Source of the DNA: Cognatilysobacter claricitrinus
GTDB taxonomy: Bacteria; Pseudomonadota; Gammaproteobacteria; Xanthomonadales; Xanthomonadaceae
Direction of reading: 5' to 3'
DNA: 64,000 nt
Assembly: GCF_045866565.1 (NCBI RefSeq)
Contig: NZ_BAAFZV010000001.1
Location: forward strand, 310,001-374,000
In this document: positions 19,301 to 28,155 of the stretch, piece after piece
How positions within the stretch are numbered: the stretch's first letter is position 1
Layout of the letters: each line of letters starts with the position of its first letter
Notes under the pieces: model-generated
The model's database searches: none
Told to the model about the DNA's origin: nothing
The model's input: only the letters and a program-made list of their open reading frames with translations
Position numbers and translations under genes: made by a program

Positions 19301-19376
19301 TTGCAAGCAGCAGCTCGTCGCCGACGTTTCCGGCGCCATACCATCCGTGCACGAACAGACGGACCGTAGCGGTCAT
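16359..19376 (-). CDS. Polysaccharide pyruvyltransferase / coiled coil / glycosyltransferase fusion
   Basis: A 1005-residue multidomain protein. Residues 1-345 match the polysaccharide pyruvyltransferase fold (CsaB/WcaK class): WYGAGNVGDELLLATIARWA near 12, LVVIGGGGLFQTHHSF near 74, a donor-side segment with ADPVW near 172 and ICMRLHAQILALRLQKPLL near 278. Residues about 385-560 are a Glu/Leu/Ala/Arg-rich coiled coil with heptad character, followed by the SLSWRATHPIRVLRG linker seen after coiled coils in other LPS glycosyltransferases. Residues about 645-985 are a GT-B glycosyltransferase: NQRPINLAKYLASRGY, VYDILDDWRGFHEV, then IDPIKVYEYLYFGLPVVCTG as the nucleotide-sugar motif. The start overlaps the wzt stop by four bases. 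The coil probably sets oligomeric state or chain length. Both activities are inferred from homology. Confidence 0.88.
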   Translation of the reverse strand: MTATVRLFVHGWYGAGNVGDELLLATIARWASEVGGEVCVASVNPEHTRHTHGLDAVNARDLPAIAQRMASCDLVVIGGGGLFQTHHSFTVPGLFRFNSGDIAAYARPALMAEQLGVPYIVWANGIGPLEGDGPREIVRHVVERALAVSVRDDESAALVRTIGVERRVDVGADPVWANPIPDFVTAPSSGLRSRLGIAVRPWAPASWEHSLSNAIRCSVDPASTTLVWLGFQATEGFEADCLVMERLQAALPEFLHETVRIRRPDDAWSQLASCDALICMRLHAQILALRLQKPLLCLEYDEKMVVTSQMAGLADHVRLKLDAAPHVWAEKVRHLLVAKHTVDPERVRTLEETALVHRAVLHRAINEVRGATRAQHWRENQFDWINTWSTDEANQLVSEREGRIAALREMCEQQGGQLAELHGKLGVADKLVHQLRSQVEGDRIELERLAPIALAYQDLRPRAEHDRLECERLATVERDLSEAREELAQLQFELATEQQNARALSDHLDQERRLVAAGGVALEELAAARDVLVDRLAAARAEAATASYGLLVAQRDLAGVTSELKTIVSSLSWRATHPIRVLRGLLVLRGDARRKLAASALRSMYWSMPSALRKIIGHTRRLPTRPVDSFGTPSHFDWPALANDAVRVAIVPSAFEFDELVNQRPINLAKYLASRGYCVIFAAWQWSREERLQRSNQEVYPGVVQVDLYSLLDRLEQVDVRSDRDSLFVFTLPAPELVSLHTVARARGFSIVYDILDDWRGFHEVGQAPWYDGAAEAEMVLAADVVAAVSPALADRFAGLRRDIAVIGNGYTPEVLGVENRFAARRTRDGAVRRCVGYFGHLTDAWFDWQVVLETARLLPQFDFEFIGYGEPAWVRQEVEQLENVRMVGKVPPKDLWQFANAWSVAIAPFRPGLLAEAIDPIKVYEYLYFGLPVVCTGIPHLRDYPGVRVVEGADALSSACIELADSASSEEELEAFLGSTTWQARFDRLTELSSQASVRDIYVR

Positions 19377-20692
19377 TCGCGGACCCCGTCTGCAATTGCG
19401 CGTCGGCCAAAGCTCGGCTGCGGCGCCAGCCAGCCGTCACCCGAATGAGGCGGCACCAGCACGTCGAAATGACCCGCGTAGCCGACTCGGTGACTCCTTC
19501 GATATTCGCCGTTCACTATTTCGCCGACCCCTACCGCTACAACGTAGCGGCTTCCGCCAAAGTCAGCGCGCAAGGTCCATTCGACCTCGCATAGCCCAGC
19601 TTCGATCGGCGCGACCTCAAACCCAGTCGATTGCGTCGTCGCGCTCCACAGAGAAATTCCATCGACACTCGATATCTGCATCCCAAAGCACGGGTAAGCG
19701 ATGTCGCGATTGGCCAGCATTCGTAGACGGATCTTGAATTCGGTGCCGTGCATTACCGCACTGCAAGGGTTCCCGAGCGCATCGACGAACGTGATCGTTT
19801 GAACGACGAGCGCCGCGTCCTGCTTGTCGTCTCCACCAGAGGCAATCGGTTCGCAAGCGCCGCCGTCACGACACGCGGACTCGATGACGTCTGCTTCGGC
19901 AAGCTCGGGGACAGCTACATCACCGCCTTCGTCCAGGACCAGATCGTCCGCATATGCCTTCACTACGTCGCGGCACGGCCCATCCAGAACGAGGCGACCT
20001 CGCTTCAGGAACAGCCCGCGGTCGCAATATTCGATCAGTGCGTTGGTCGAATGTGTAACCAAGAGAATTGAGACACCACGCTTCTGCAACGCGCGAATCC
20101 GATCCAAACACTTCTGCTGAAACGCGACGTCGCCAACGGCAAGCGCCTCATCTACAACGAGAATGTCCGGATCGACGTGAATCGCGGTTGCGAATGCCAA
20201 CCGAACAACCATGCCACTGGAATAGGTCTTGATGGGTTGATCGAGGAAGTCTCCTATATCGGCAAACCTGACGATATCGTCGAACACGGCGTCGATCTCG
20301 CGTGCAGCCAGACCAAGAATCGCCGCATTGAGATAGACATTTTCACGGCCGCTGAATTCGGGATTGAAGCCCGACCCGAGTTCGAGCAACGCGGCAATGC
20401 GGCCGCGCGTACGCACGGTGCCCGATGTGGGGGATAGCGTGCCGCACAGTATCTGCAAAAGAGTGGATTTCCCCGAGCCGTTACGGCCGATGATTCCCAC
20501 TGTTTCTCCCCGTTTGACCTCAAACGAGACGCCCTGCAAAGCCTCGAACGGGTGGTAATAGCGACGCGCGGAAAGTCCCAGCAGTTTTCGCACGCGCGGC
20601 AGAATGAACTGCTTGAGGCGATCGTGTGGCTTGGGGAAAAGGAGATACGACTTTCGCACTCGCTCAACCGAGATAACGGTGTCAGAGCACAT
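19373..20692 (-). CDS. wzt: O-antigen ABC transporter ATPase with C-terminal glycan-binding domain
   Basis: Nucleotide-binding subunit of the Wzm/Wzt exporter that moves undecaprenyl-PP-linked O-polysaccharide to the periplasm. The ATG at 20692 (MCSDTVISVERVRKSYLLF) gives 439 residues; a further in-frame upstream start lies inside wzm and is less likely. Visible are Walker A GRNGSGKST near residue 69, the signature YSSGMVVRLAFA near 160, Walker B ILVVDEALAVGD near 178 and the switch His in LLVTHSTNAL. Residues about 310-425 form the beta-sandwich that in E. coli O9a-type Wzt recognises the finished chain end (TITFVDALGNPCSAVMHGTE, VEWTLRADFGGSRYVVAVGV). A chain-terminating modification by local methyl or pyruvyl transferases would fit such recognition. 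It overlaps wzm by 11 bases. Confidence 0.95.
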   Translation of the reverse strand: MCSDTVISVERVRKSYLLFPKPHDRLKQFILPRVRKLLGLSARRYYHPFEALQGVSFEVKRGETVGIIGRNGSGKSTLLQILCGTLSPTSGTVRTRGRIAALLELGSGFNPEFSGRENVYLNAAILGLAAREIDAVFDDIVRFADIGDFLDQPIKTYSSGMVVRLAFATAIHVDPDILVVDEALAVGDVAFQQKCLDRIRALQKRGVSILLVTHSTNALIEYCDRGLFLKRGRLVLDGPCRDVVKAYADDLVLDEGGDVAVPELAEADVIESACRDGGACEPIASGGDDKQDAALVVQTITFVDALGNPCSAVMHGTEFKIRLRMLANRDIAYPCFGMQISSVDGISLWSATTQSTGFEVAPIEAGLCEVEWTLRADFGGSRYVVAVGVGEIVNGEYRRSHRVGYAGHFDVLVPPHSGDGWLAPQPSFGRRAIADGVRE

Positions 20693-21503
20693 CTGCGAAG
20701 CCCCGTCGAGTCGCTCGGAACCACGCCAGACCCGCCCATGCCACGAGCAAGCCAATAGCAACGCTGACTAGCCAACGTTGAACATCCAAGCCCGCTCCGG
20801 CCACCAGGACCGCGCGCGCCTGCTCAATGACATCAGTCAGGGGGTTGAGGTGCATCAATGTCTGAAGGTGGGTGGGTAGCACGCCCACCGAGTAAAAAAC
20901 GGGGGACAAGAAGAGCAAGACGGTGGTAACGATACCGACCACCTGAGCAACGTCCCGCACATAAACACCAAGCGAAGCCAAAAACCAGCTGACGCCAAGA
21001 GTGAAAAGTATTAGGGGAAGCAATACGAGTGGCAGAAGCAGTCCGGTAACGGGCGGCAGACCGAAATAGAGCAAATGGAATACGTACCAGACGGACAGGC
21101 TAACTGCCGCGTGGAACAGCGCCGATAGCATTGATACGATCGGCAGCACTTCCAAGGGGAAGACGACCTTCTTAACGTAATTCACGTTACCGAGGACTAG
21201 GTTTGGCGCGCGGTTTATGCATTCGGAAAACACACTGAATACGACCAAGCCAGTGAAGAGCATCAACGCGAATTCAACGCGGTTTCCGGATCCGCCTGGC
21301 CACCTCGATTTGAACACGACGGAAAACACGAACGTGTAGACCGCGAGCATCAATAGCGGATGCAGGAACGACCACATAACACCCATGACCGATCCGCGAT
21401 AACGACCGATCACCTCGCGCCGAGTGAGCGCGACGATGAGTTCTCGGCTTTGGAGCCAGCCGCGAGCAGGGCCGGCCAAACGTGACGCGTCTAGAAATTG
21501 CAT
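20682..21503 (-). CDS. wzm: O-antigen ABC transporter permease
   Basis: Membrane subunit of the polysaccharide exporter. The 273-residue protein has six hydrophobic spans and the ABC-2 permease start typical of Wzm/KpsM/TagG proteins: ELIVALTRREVIGRYRGSVM, then GVMWSFLHPLLMLAVYTFVF. The family block NYVKKVVFPLEVLPIVSMLS is at about residues 108-127, and the C-terminal loop has NPLTDVIEQARAVLV. It forms a complex with Wzt, the next gene, with which it overlaps by 11 bases. The stop of the metB-like gene is only 15 bases upstream and on the same strand, so it may share a transcript with the sulfur genes unless a promoter lies inside them. Confidence 0.95.
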   Translation of the reverse strand: MQFLDASRLAGPARGWLQSRELIVALTRREVIGRYRGSVMGVMWSFLHPLLMLAVYTFVFSVVFKSRWPGGSGNRVEFALMLFTGLVVFSVFSECINRAPNLVLGNVNYVKKVVFPLEVLPIVSMLSALFHAAVSLSVWYVFHLLYFGLPPVTGLLLPLVLLPLILFTLGVSWFLASLGVYVRDVAQVVGIVTTVLLFLSPVFYSVGVLPTHLQTLMHLNPLTDVIEQARAVLVAGAGLDVQRWLVSVAIGLLVAWAGLAWFRATRRGFADVL

Positions 21504-21518
21504 AGGGTACGGATCGAC

Positions 21519-22691
21519 TCAACCACGATGCGCGAGCGCTGATTGCACGTCGGACCTGAGGTCCGCCGCGTCTTCCACGCCCACACTCAACCGCACGAGG
21601 TTGTCCAACAACCCCAGCTGCGCCCGCCGTTCCGGCGGCACGGATGCATGCGTCATGATCGCCGGATGGTTGACGAGGCTTTCGACGCCACCAAGTGACT
21701 CCGCCAGCGCGAACAACTCCGTGCGTTCGCAGAAACGCTTTGCGGCATCGAGCCCGCCCTTCACGAAAATCGTCACCATCCCGCCAAAGCCATCCATCTG
21801 GCGCTTCGCGAGTTCGTGCTGCGGGTGCGACGCAAGGCCCGGATAGATCACGCGCTCGATCGCAGGATGCGACTGCAGCCACTCCGCCAGCGCCATGGCG
21901 TTCTCGCAATGCGCCTTCATGCGCAGGTGGAGCGTCTTGAGGCCACGCAATGCGAGGAAGCTGTCGAAAGGCCCCTGCACGCCACCGACGGCGTTCTGCA
22001 GGAACGCCATCTGCTCGGCGAGCTCGGTGTCGTCGCCCACCACCGCCATGCCGCCGACGATGTCGGAGTGCCCGTTGAGGTACTTCGTCGCGGAATGCAT
22101 GACGATGTGCGCCCCGAGCGAGAGCGGGCGCTGCAGCATCGGCGAGCAGAACGTGTTGTCGACGACGACGATCAGGCCGCGCTTGCGGGCAATGGTCGCG
22201 ATCTTTTCGATGTCGACCAGCTTGAGCAGCGGGTTGGTCGGCGTCTCGATCCACACCATGCGTGTTTCGGGGCGGATCGCTGCCTCGAACACGGCAGGAT
22301 CGGTGAGGTCGACCCAGCTGAAGTCGAGCGCCGCGCTGCGACGACGCACGCGTTCGAACAGGCGATACGTACCGCCGTAGACGTCGTCCATGGCGATGAC
22401 GTGGCTGCCGGCATCCAGCAGCTCAAGGATCGTCGACGTCGCAGCCAGGCCGGAGGCGAACGCGAACCCGCGGGTGCCGCCTTCGAGCGCGGCAACGCAG
22501 CGCTCGTAGGCGAAACGCGTCGGGTTGTGGCTGCGCGAATACTCGAAGCCCTGGTGCTCGCCCGGGCTGCTCTGCACGTAGGTCGACGTCGCGTAGATCG
22601 GCGTCATCACGGCGCCGGTGCTCGGGTCGGGCGACTGGCCCGCGTGAATGGCGAGCGTGCCCAGTCCAGGCGTGGAGCGGTCGTTGTGCAT
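21519..22691 (-). CDS. metB: Cystathionine gamma-lyase / gamma-synthase family PLP enzyme
   Basis: A 390-residue Cys/Met-metabolism PLP enzyme. The PLP lysine is Lys203 in HSATKYLNGHSD; other conserved blocks are YSRSHNPTRFAYERCVAALE, ASGLAATSTILELL, and WIETPTNPLLKLVDI. The C-terminal substrate motif ESLGGVESLVNHPAIMTHAS is typical of both gamma-synthase and gamma-lyase. A cystathionine beta-synthase gene lies in the same cluster, which favours the gamma-lyase direction (homocysteine to cysteine), yet the Xanthomonas lps-flanking gene is traditionally named metB. I cannot separate the two by motif. It is the conserved right border of the variable polysaccharide locus. Confidence 0.93.
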   Translation of the reverse strand: MHNDRSTPGLGTLAIHAGQSPDPSTGAVMTPIYATSTYVQSSPGEHQGFEYSRSHNPTRFAYERCVAALEGGTRGFAFASGLAATSTILELLDAGSHVIAMDDVYGGTYRLFERVRRRSAALDFSWVDLTDPAVFEAAIRPETRMVWIETPTNPLLKLVDIEKIATIARKRGLIVVVDNTFCSPMLQRPLSLGAHIVMHSATKYLNGHSDIVGGMAVVGDDTELAEQMAFLQNAVGGVQGPFDSFLALRGLKTLHLRMKAHCENAMALAEWLQSHPAIERVIYPGLASHPQHELAKRQMDGFGGMVTIFVKGGLDAAKRFCERTELFALAESLGGVESLVNHPAIMTHASVPPERRAQLGLLDNLVRLSVGVEDAADLRSDVQSALAHRG

Positions 22692-22758
22692 GCGGTCGCG
22701 AGGTCCTTACGGCGACCGACGATTCTACCACCGCCGGTTTGGCGCCCAACGGCGCCGT

Positions 22759-23666
22759 TCAGGCGACGAAGGTGGTCAGCGCGTGGCGCGTGCCCTGCGT
22801 GATCGGCGTCACCTCGTGGAGCAGCGAGCACGAGAAGACCAGGGCCGCGCCGGTCGCCGGGCTGTACGGCGCCGGGCCGAATTCAGGAAAGCGGAACTCT
22901 CCGCCCGAGTAGGCACCGGCGTCGAGGTTTACCGATATCGCGAAGCGCCGGTACGCGACATCGGGCGTGTCGTTGTCCCGATGGGCGTGGAAGTAGCCCG
23001 CGCCTTCCGCATAGGCGAGCAGCTTGAACGGATCGCGCCGCGCCACCTGGAACTGGAATACGCGCGCGATTTCCGGAACCACGCGGCGCAGCAGACGGGC
23101 CTGGACGGCCGCCTCCAGCGCCGGATCGCGGATCGGGCTTTCCCGGCGCGCCTTGATGTCGGGCGCCAGATGCGGCGTCCGGACGCCGTTCTCGATCACG
23201 AGCACGTGTGATGAATCGCCGCCCTCGCAGTCGCGTTCGAAATGCTCGATGAGCGCGACGCACAACTCCGGTTCAAGCACACGCGGCAACTGCAGGACAG
23301 GCGCGTTCGGTGTCGCGGGATGCTCATCTTGACGAGCTGCGTGCCCACCCCCGGCGTGAGGGCCGATGACACGCAAGTTGGCGTCGACGTCGAAGATCGT
23401 CGTCGCAAACAGCGCGCACCAGTCGGAGTCGGCCGCGGCGAGACGCCACCCGTCAGGCACCTCGCCGCGAACGTTCACCGCGAGAGCGTCCGCAGCCGGT
23501 GCAACGGCGAGACCGCGCAACGCCTCAGCCTCGATGCCCACCGCCAGCACCATGGCCCGGCCACCGAACACCTTGTGCAGCCTGACGCGTTCGCCGTCCC
23601 CGAACCGCAACCACACGTCCGGCAGGCGATCACCGGGCTGCGCGGTCGGCGGCAGCGCGAACGACG

Positions 23667-23670
<4 letters not shown>
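22759..23670 (-). CDS. 2OG-Fe(II) oxygenase with N-terminal peroxiredoxin-like region
   Basis: A 303-residue prolyl-4-hydroxylase-type oxygenase. Iron ligands are readable: His230 and Asp232 in FHAHRDND and distal His285 in CSLLHEV, with Arg295 in QGTRHALTTF as the 2-oxoglutarate anchor. The segment RFAISVNLDAGAYSGGEFRF is the usual double-stranded beta-helix core. The first 115 residues resemble a degenerate thioredoxin/peroxiredoxin fold (PGDRLPDVWLRFGDGERVRL, then VGIEAEALRGLAV) without an obvious peroxidatic Cys. It overlaps cbs by four bases and precedes the metB-like gene by 67 bases, so it is embedded in a transsulfuration operon. Substrate unknown; a redox- or sulfur-linked hydroxylation is only a guess. 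Confidence 0.88.
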
Positions 23671-25043
<1,373 letters not shown>

Positions 25044-25145
25044 GGCGGATCCGTGCTGCCGGGAAGCGCGCCATTCTACCGGCCGCCACGTCGGCGGCCG
25101 GCAGCCGTCGCCAACCCGCGGCTGGCGACGGCGCTTTGGATGTCC

Positions 25146-25364
25146 TCAGTGAAGCAGCGTGTCCGCCATTCGGACCAGCCGGTCCTTGGCGTGGAGCTTT
25201 TCGCGCTTCATCCGCGTGAGTTCGAGGTCATCGACGGGACTGATGCCGAGTTCGGCGTTCATGACCCGACGGTCGAGATCCTGGTGTCGCTGGTACAGCT
25301 GTTTGAACTCGGAATTGGCCTTGATGAGCCCATCGAGCTCGTTCGCGGATCGGTCTTCGAACAT
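25146..25364 (-). CDS. YdcH/DUF465 family small protein
   Basis: A 72-residue charged helical protein. The ATG at 25364 follows a strong GAGGAGG ribosome site eight bases upstream, and gives MFEDRSANELDGLIKANSEF, the family opening. The recurring pattern FKQLYQRHQDLDRRVMNAEL followed by DLELTRMKREKLHAKDRLVR is characteristic of DUF465 helical hairpins. Function is unknown in the family. It stands alone between cbs and the OmpA-like gene, transcribed on the minus strand. Reading further upstream would add about 22 arginine- and proline-rich residues with no family support. Confidence 0.92.
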   Translation of the reverse strand: MFEDRSANELDGLIKANSEFKQLYQRHQDLDRRVMNAELGISPVDDLELTRMKREKLHAKDRLVRMADTLLH

Positions 25365-25607
25365 GCAAACCTCCTCGGCACATGCTTCCGGCGGCATCGA
25401 CCGCCGGAGACGGTGATGGCCGCGTCGCACGACCGCGGAGTTGACGCGATGCGCGACCCGGCGTCGCGACGGGGCGGAACGGCCCCGACGAATCGACCGT
25501 ACTCCCCCTTCCGGGCGCGCAGCAAGCGGCGCTAACCCGGTGCCGACAGCCGGTCGTCACATGCCTGAAGGTGGCGACAAAACGCCGTTAAAGCCGCTAA
25601 AAACGCG

Positions 25608-26882
25608 CTATTTCTGCGTGAGGACCACTTCGACGCGCCGGTTCTTCGCGCGACCCGCGGCACTGCCGTTGTCCGCGACCGGCTGGGCCGCACCGTGACC
25701 GGCGGCGTCGATGCGGACATTGCCGGCGCCGGCCGCGGCGAGTGCCTGACGGACCGCAGCGGCGCGCCGCTGCGACAACTGCTGGTTGGCCGCGGCGTCG
25801 CCCTGGTTGTCGGTGAAGCCGTCGATGCGGACGGCCGTTGCGCGCGAGACATCGATGTAATGCGCGAGCGCCTTGAGGCTGCCGGTCGCGGCGGCGGTGA
25901 GGGTCGCCTGGCCGGACGCGAACGCGTCGCCGGCCAGCGTGAACACCTCGCCGCGCGGATCGCGCTTCATCGGCGGAAGCTTGGCGTCGGCGACGAGTTC
26001 GGCTTCCTCGCGGGCGAGCTTCAGCTCCTTCTCGCGGGCGGCGGAAAGCTTGGCGGCCTGCGCGGTGGTCGCGCCCTGCAGTGCGGTTTCGGCGTCGACG
26101 CGGGCCTGCTCGGTTTCGGCGGCCTGCTGGCGCAGGCGCTCGGCCTCTTCCGCCTGCATCTGGGCTTCCATGCGCAGGCGGTCGGCCTCGGCGCGGGCGG
26201 CGGCGGCGTCGCGGCGGGTCGATTCCAGCTGCAGTTCGGAATACGTGCGTTCGAGGCGGTCGTTGTCGCGCTGCATGGCCTGCGCGTAGGCCGCGAGTTC
26301 GGCGGCGCGGACGCGACGCTCGGCCAGCGCTTCGGCGGCCGGGCGCTGCTTGCCCTTGACCGTCGCCAGCGCATCGACCGCCTGCTGCGCCTGCGCGCGT
26401 TCCAGCGGTGCGGCGTCGGCGAGACGCGGGTCGGCGGCCAGTACCTGCAGGCGGCCGGCGTAATTGCCGGCAGCGTCGGCTGGCGCGGTGGGAAGCCGGA
26501 CGGCGGCGTCGGCCTCGATACCGAGCGTCGCCTGCAGTTCGGCGACCTCCGTCTGGCGCTGCGCCCGGGCCGCCGCGACCACCGACGCACGGCTGCGCGC
26601 GGCAGCGAGATCCGCATCGGCCGACGCCATCAGCGCGAGCCGGCGGGCGTCGTCATCCTTGCCGGCCGACATCGCGGCCTGTGCCTGCGATAGCTCCCGC
26701 TGCGCGGCCGCCAGCTCGGCGCCAGCGTACTGGTCCGCATCGACCTGCGCGGCCCGCGCCACCGCCTGCTGTGCCGCGGTCAGCTCGCCGGTCGGCGGTG
26801 GCAGCGTCGCGCAGCCTCCGAGTGTCGCGGTGAGAACGGCAGCAAGAAGCGCGTTGCGCGGATATGCGAAGCTTGGACGCAT
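25608..26882 (-). CDS. OmpA-family lipoprotein with DUF4398-like and coiled-coil regions
   Basis: A 424-residue envelope protein. The ATG at 26882 leads to a lipoprotein signal ending in LGGC near residue 24. A DUF4398-like helical segment follows (QQAVARAAQVDADQYAGAEL), then a long Ala/Glu/Arg/Gln-rich coiled coil (about 100-300). The C-terminus, about residues 310-424, is an OmpA-like peptidoglycan-binding domain with IDGFTDNQGDAAANQQLSQR, where the Asp and Arg that hold diaminopimelate are in their usual places, and AKNRRVEVVL. It would tie the outer membrane to peptidoglycan. It is divergent from pilU, with 94 bases between the two ATGs. Confidence 0.92.
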   Translation of the reverse strand: MRPSFAYPRNALLAAVLTATLGGCATLPPPTGELTAAQQAVARAAQVDADQYAGAELAAAQRELSQAQAAMSAGKDDDARRLALMASADADLAAARSRASVVAAARAQRQTEVAELQATLGIEADAAVRLPTAPADAAGNYAGRLQVLAADPRLADAAPLERAQAQQAVDALATVKGKQRPAAEALAERRVRAAELAAYAQAMQRDNDRLERTYSELQLESTRRDAAAARAEADRLRMEAQMQAEEAERLRQQAAETEQARVDAETALQGATTAQAAKLSAAREKELKLAREEAELVADAKLPPMKRDPRGEVFTLAGDAFASGQATLTAAATGSLKALAHYIDVSRATAVRIDGFTDNQGDAAANQQLSQRRAAAVRQALAAAGAGNVRIDAAGHGAAQPVADNGSAAGRAKNRRVEVVLTQK

Positions 26883-26976
26883 TGGGGACCCGGATCGTGG
26901 CGTTGGGGGACGCGCGGTCATTGTGGCCATGCCGGCTGTACCGGCGCAAACCTGCATTGCCATACGAGGAGACTGC

Positions 26977-28086
26977 ATGGACATCGGCTACTTCCTGAAG
27001 CTGATGACGGAGAAGAACGCGTCGGACATGTTTCTGACGACGGGGGCTCCGGTCTATATCAAGGTGGAAGGCAAGCTTCAGCCGCTGGGCAATACGGGCC
27101 TGCCGTCGGGCATGGTCAAGAAAATTGCTTATTCGCTGATGGACGAAGGCCAGGTGCCGGAATTCGAGACCAATCTCGAACTCAACATGGCCTATGCGAT
27201 TCCCGACTCGGGCCGCTTCCGCGTCAACGTGTTCAAGCAGCGCGGCGAAGTCGGCATGGTGATCCGCGCGATCAAGAACGTGATCCCGTCGATCGAGGAA
27301 CTGCAGCTCCCGCAGGTGCTGAAGGAAATCATCACCTCGCCGCGCGGGCTGGTGCTCATCGTCGGCAGCACGGGCTCCGGCAAGTCGACCACGCTCGCGT
27401 CGATGATCGATCATCGCAACAGCAACATGGCGGGCCACATCCTCACCATCGAGGATCCGATCGAGTTCCTGCACAAGCACAAGAAATCGATCGTCAACCA
27501 GCGCGAAGTCGGCCTGGATACGCACAGCTTCCACGCCGCGCTGAAGAACGCGATGCGCGAAGCACCGGACGTCATCCTGATCGGCGAGATCCTGGACGCG
27601 ACGACCATGGAAGCGGCGATTTCGTTCGCGGAAACCGGCCACCTCTGCCTGGCGACGCTGCACTCCAACAACGCCGACCAGACGCTCGAGCGCATCCTCA
27701 ACTTCTTCCCGGAACCGGCGCACAAGAACGTGCTGATGAACCTCGCGCTGAACCTCAAGGCGGTGGTGAGCCAGCGCCTCGTCGTCGGCGTCGACGGTCG
27801 CCGCCTGCCGGCGACCGAAGTGCTGATCAACACGCCGCACGTTCGCGACCTCATGCGCCGCGGACAGGTGCACGAGATCAAGCAGGCGATGGAAGAGTCG
27901 CTGGAAGACGGCATGGAGACGTTCGACCAGTGCCTGTTCCGGCTCTACAAGGAAGGCCGCATCGACATGGAAAGCGCGCTGCGCGCCGCCGACTCGCGTG
28001 ATGGCCTCGCGCTCAAGTTCCGCCTCTCCGAAGGTGCGGGCACCGAGCACGATCCCTACGCGGAGATGTACAACCCGGCGTTGTAA
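26977..28086 (+). CDS. pilU: PilT/PilU family type IV pilus ATPase, PilU type
   Basis: Cytoplasmic motor ATPase that assists PilT in pilus retraction. The ATG at 26977 follows an AGGAG site and gives 369 residues. The start MDIGYFLKLMTEKNASDMFL resembles PilU more than PilT. Walker A is GSTGSGKST at 130-138, the Asp box HILTIEDPIEFLHK near 154, Walker B VILIGEILDA at 199-208 and the His box LCLATLHSNNADQTLERI. The Walker B block reads GEILD, whereas GEMRD/GEIRD with Arg is the pattern I expect from PilT/PilU. No pilT lies beside it. A terminator follows at 28104. Confidence 0.94.
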   Translation: MDIGYFLKLMTEKNASDMFLTTGAPVYIKVEGKLQPLGNTGLPSGMVKKIAYSLMDEGQVPEFETNLELNMAYAIPDSGRFRVNVFKQRGEVGMVIRAIKNVIPSIEELQLPQVLKEIITSPRGLVLIVGSTGSGKSTTLASMIDHRNSNMAGHILTIEDPIEFLHKHKKSIVNQREVGLDTHSFHAALKNAMREAPDVILIGEILDATTMEAAISFAETGHLCLATLHSNNADQTLERILNFFPEPAHKNVLMNLALNLKAVVSQRLVVGVDGRRLPATEVLINTPHVRDLMRRGQVHEIKQAMEESLEDGMETFDQCLFRLYKEGRIDMESALRAADSRDGLALKFRLSEGAGTEHDPYAEMYNPAL

Positions 28087-28103
28087 GCGCAACGTTCGAC
28101 GCC

Positions 28104-28136
28104 AAAACGGCGGCCTTCGTGGCCGCCGTTTCTGTT
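28104..28136 (+). terminator. Rho-independent terminator after pilU
   Basis: An 11-bp perfect stem (AAACGGCGGCC at 28105-28115 with GGCCGCCGTTT at 28121-28131) encloses a five-base TTCGT loop. A T-rich tail follows on the plus strand and an A-run precedes it, so it may also stop the convergent maiA transcript, whose stop is at 28156. Confidence 0.85.
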
Positions 28137-28155
28137 TGCGCGATGCTGCCGTGTT

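Noticed and set aside
26464..26976. Extending pilU in frame to 26464
   Set aside because: The extension lies antisense to the OmpA-like gene and the ATG at 26977 has a strong ribosome site and a PilU-like start.
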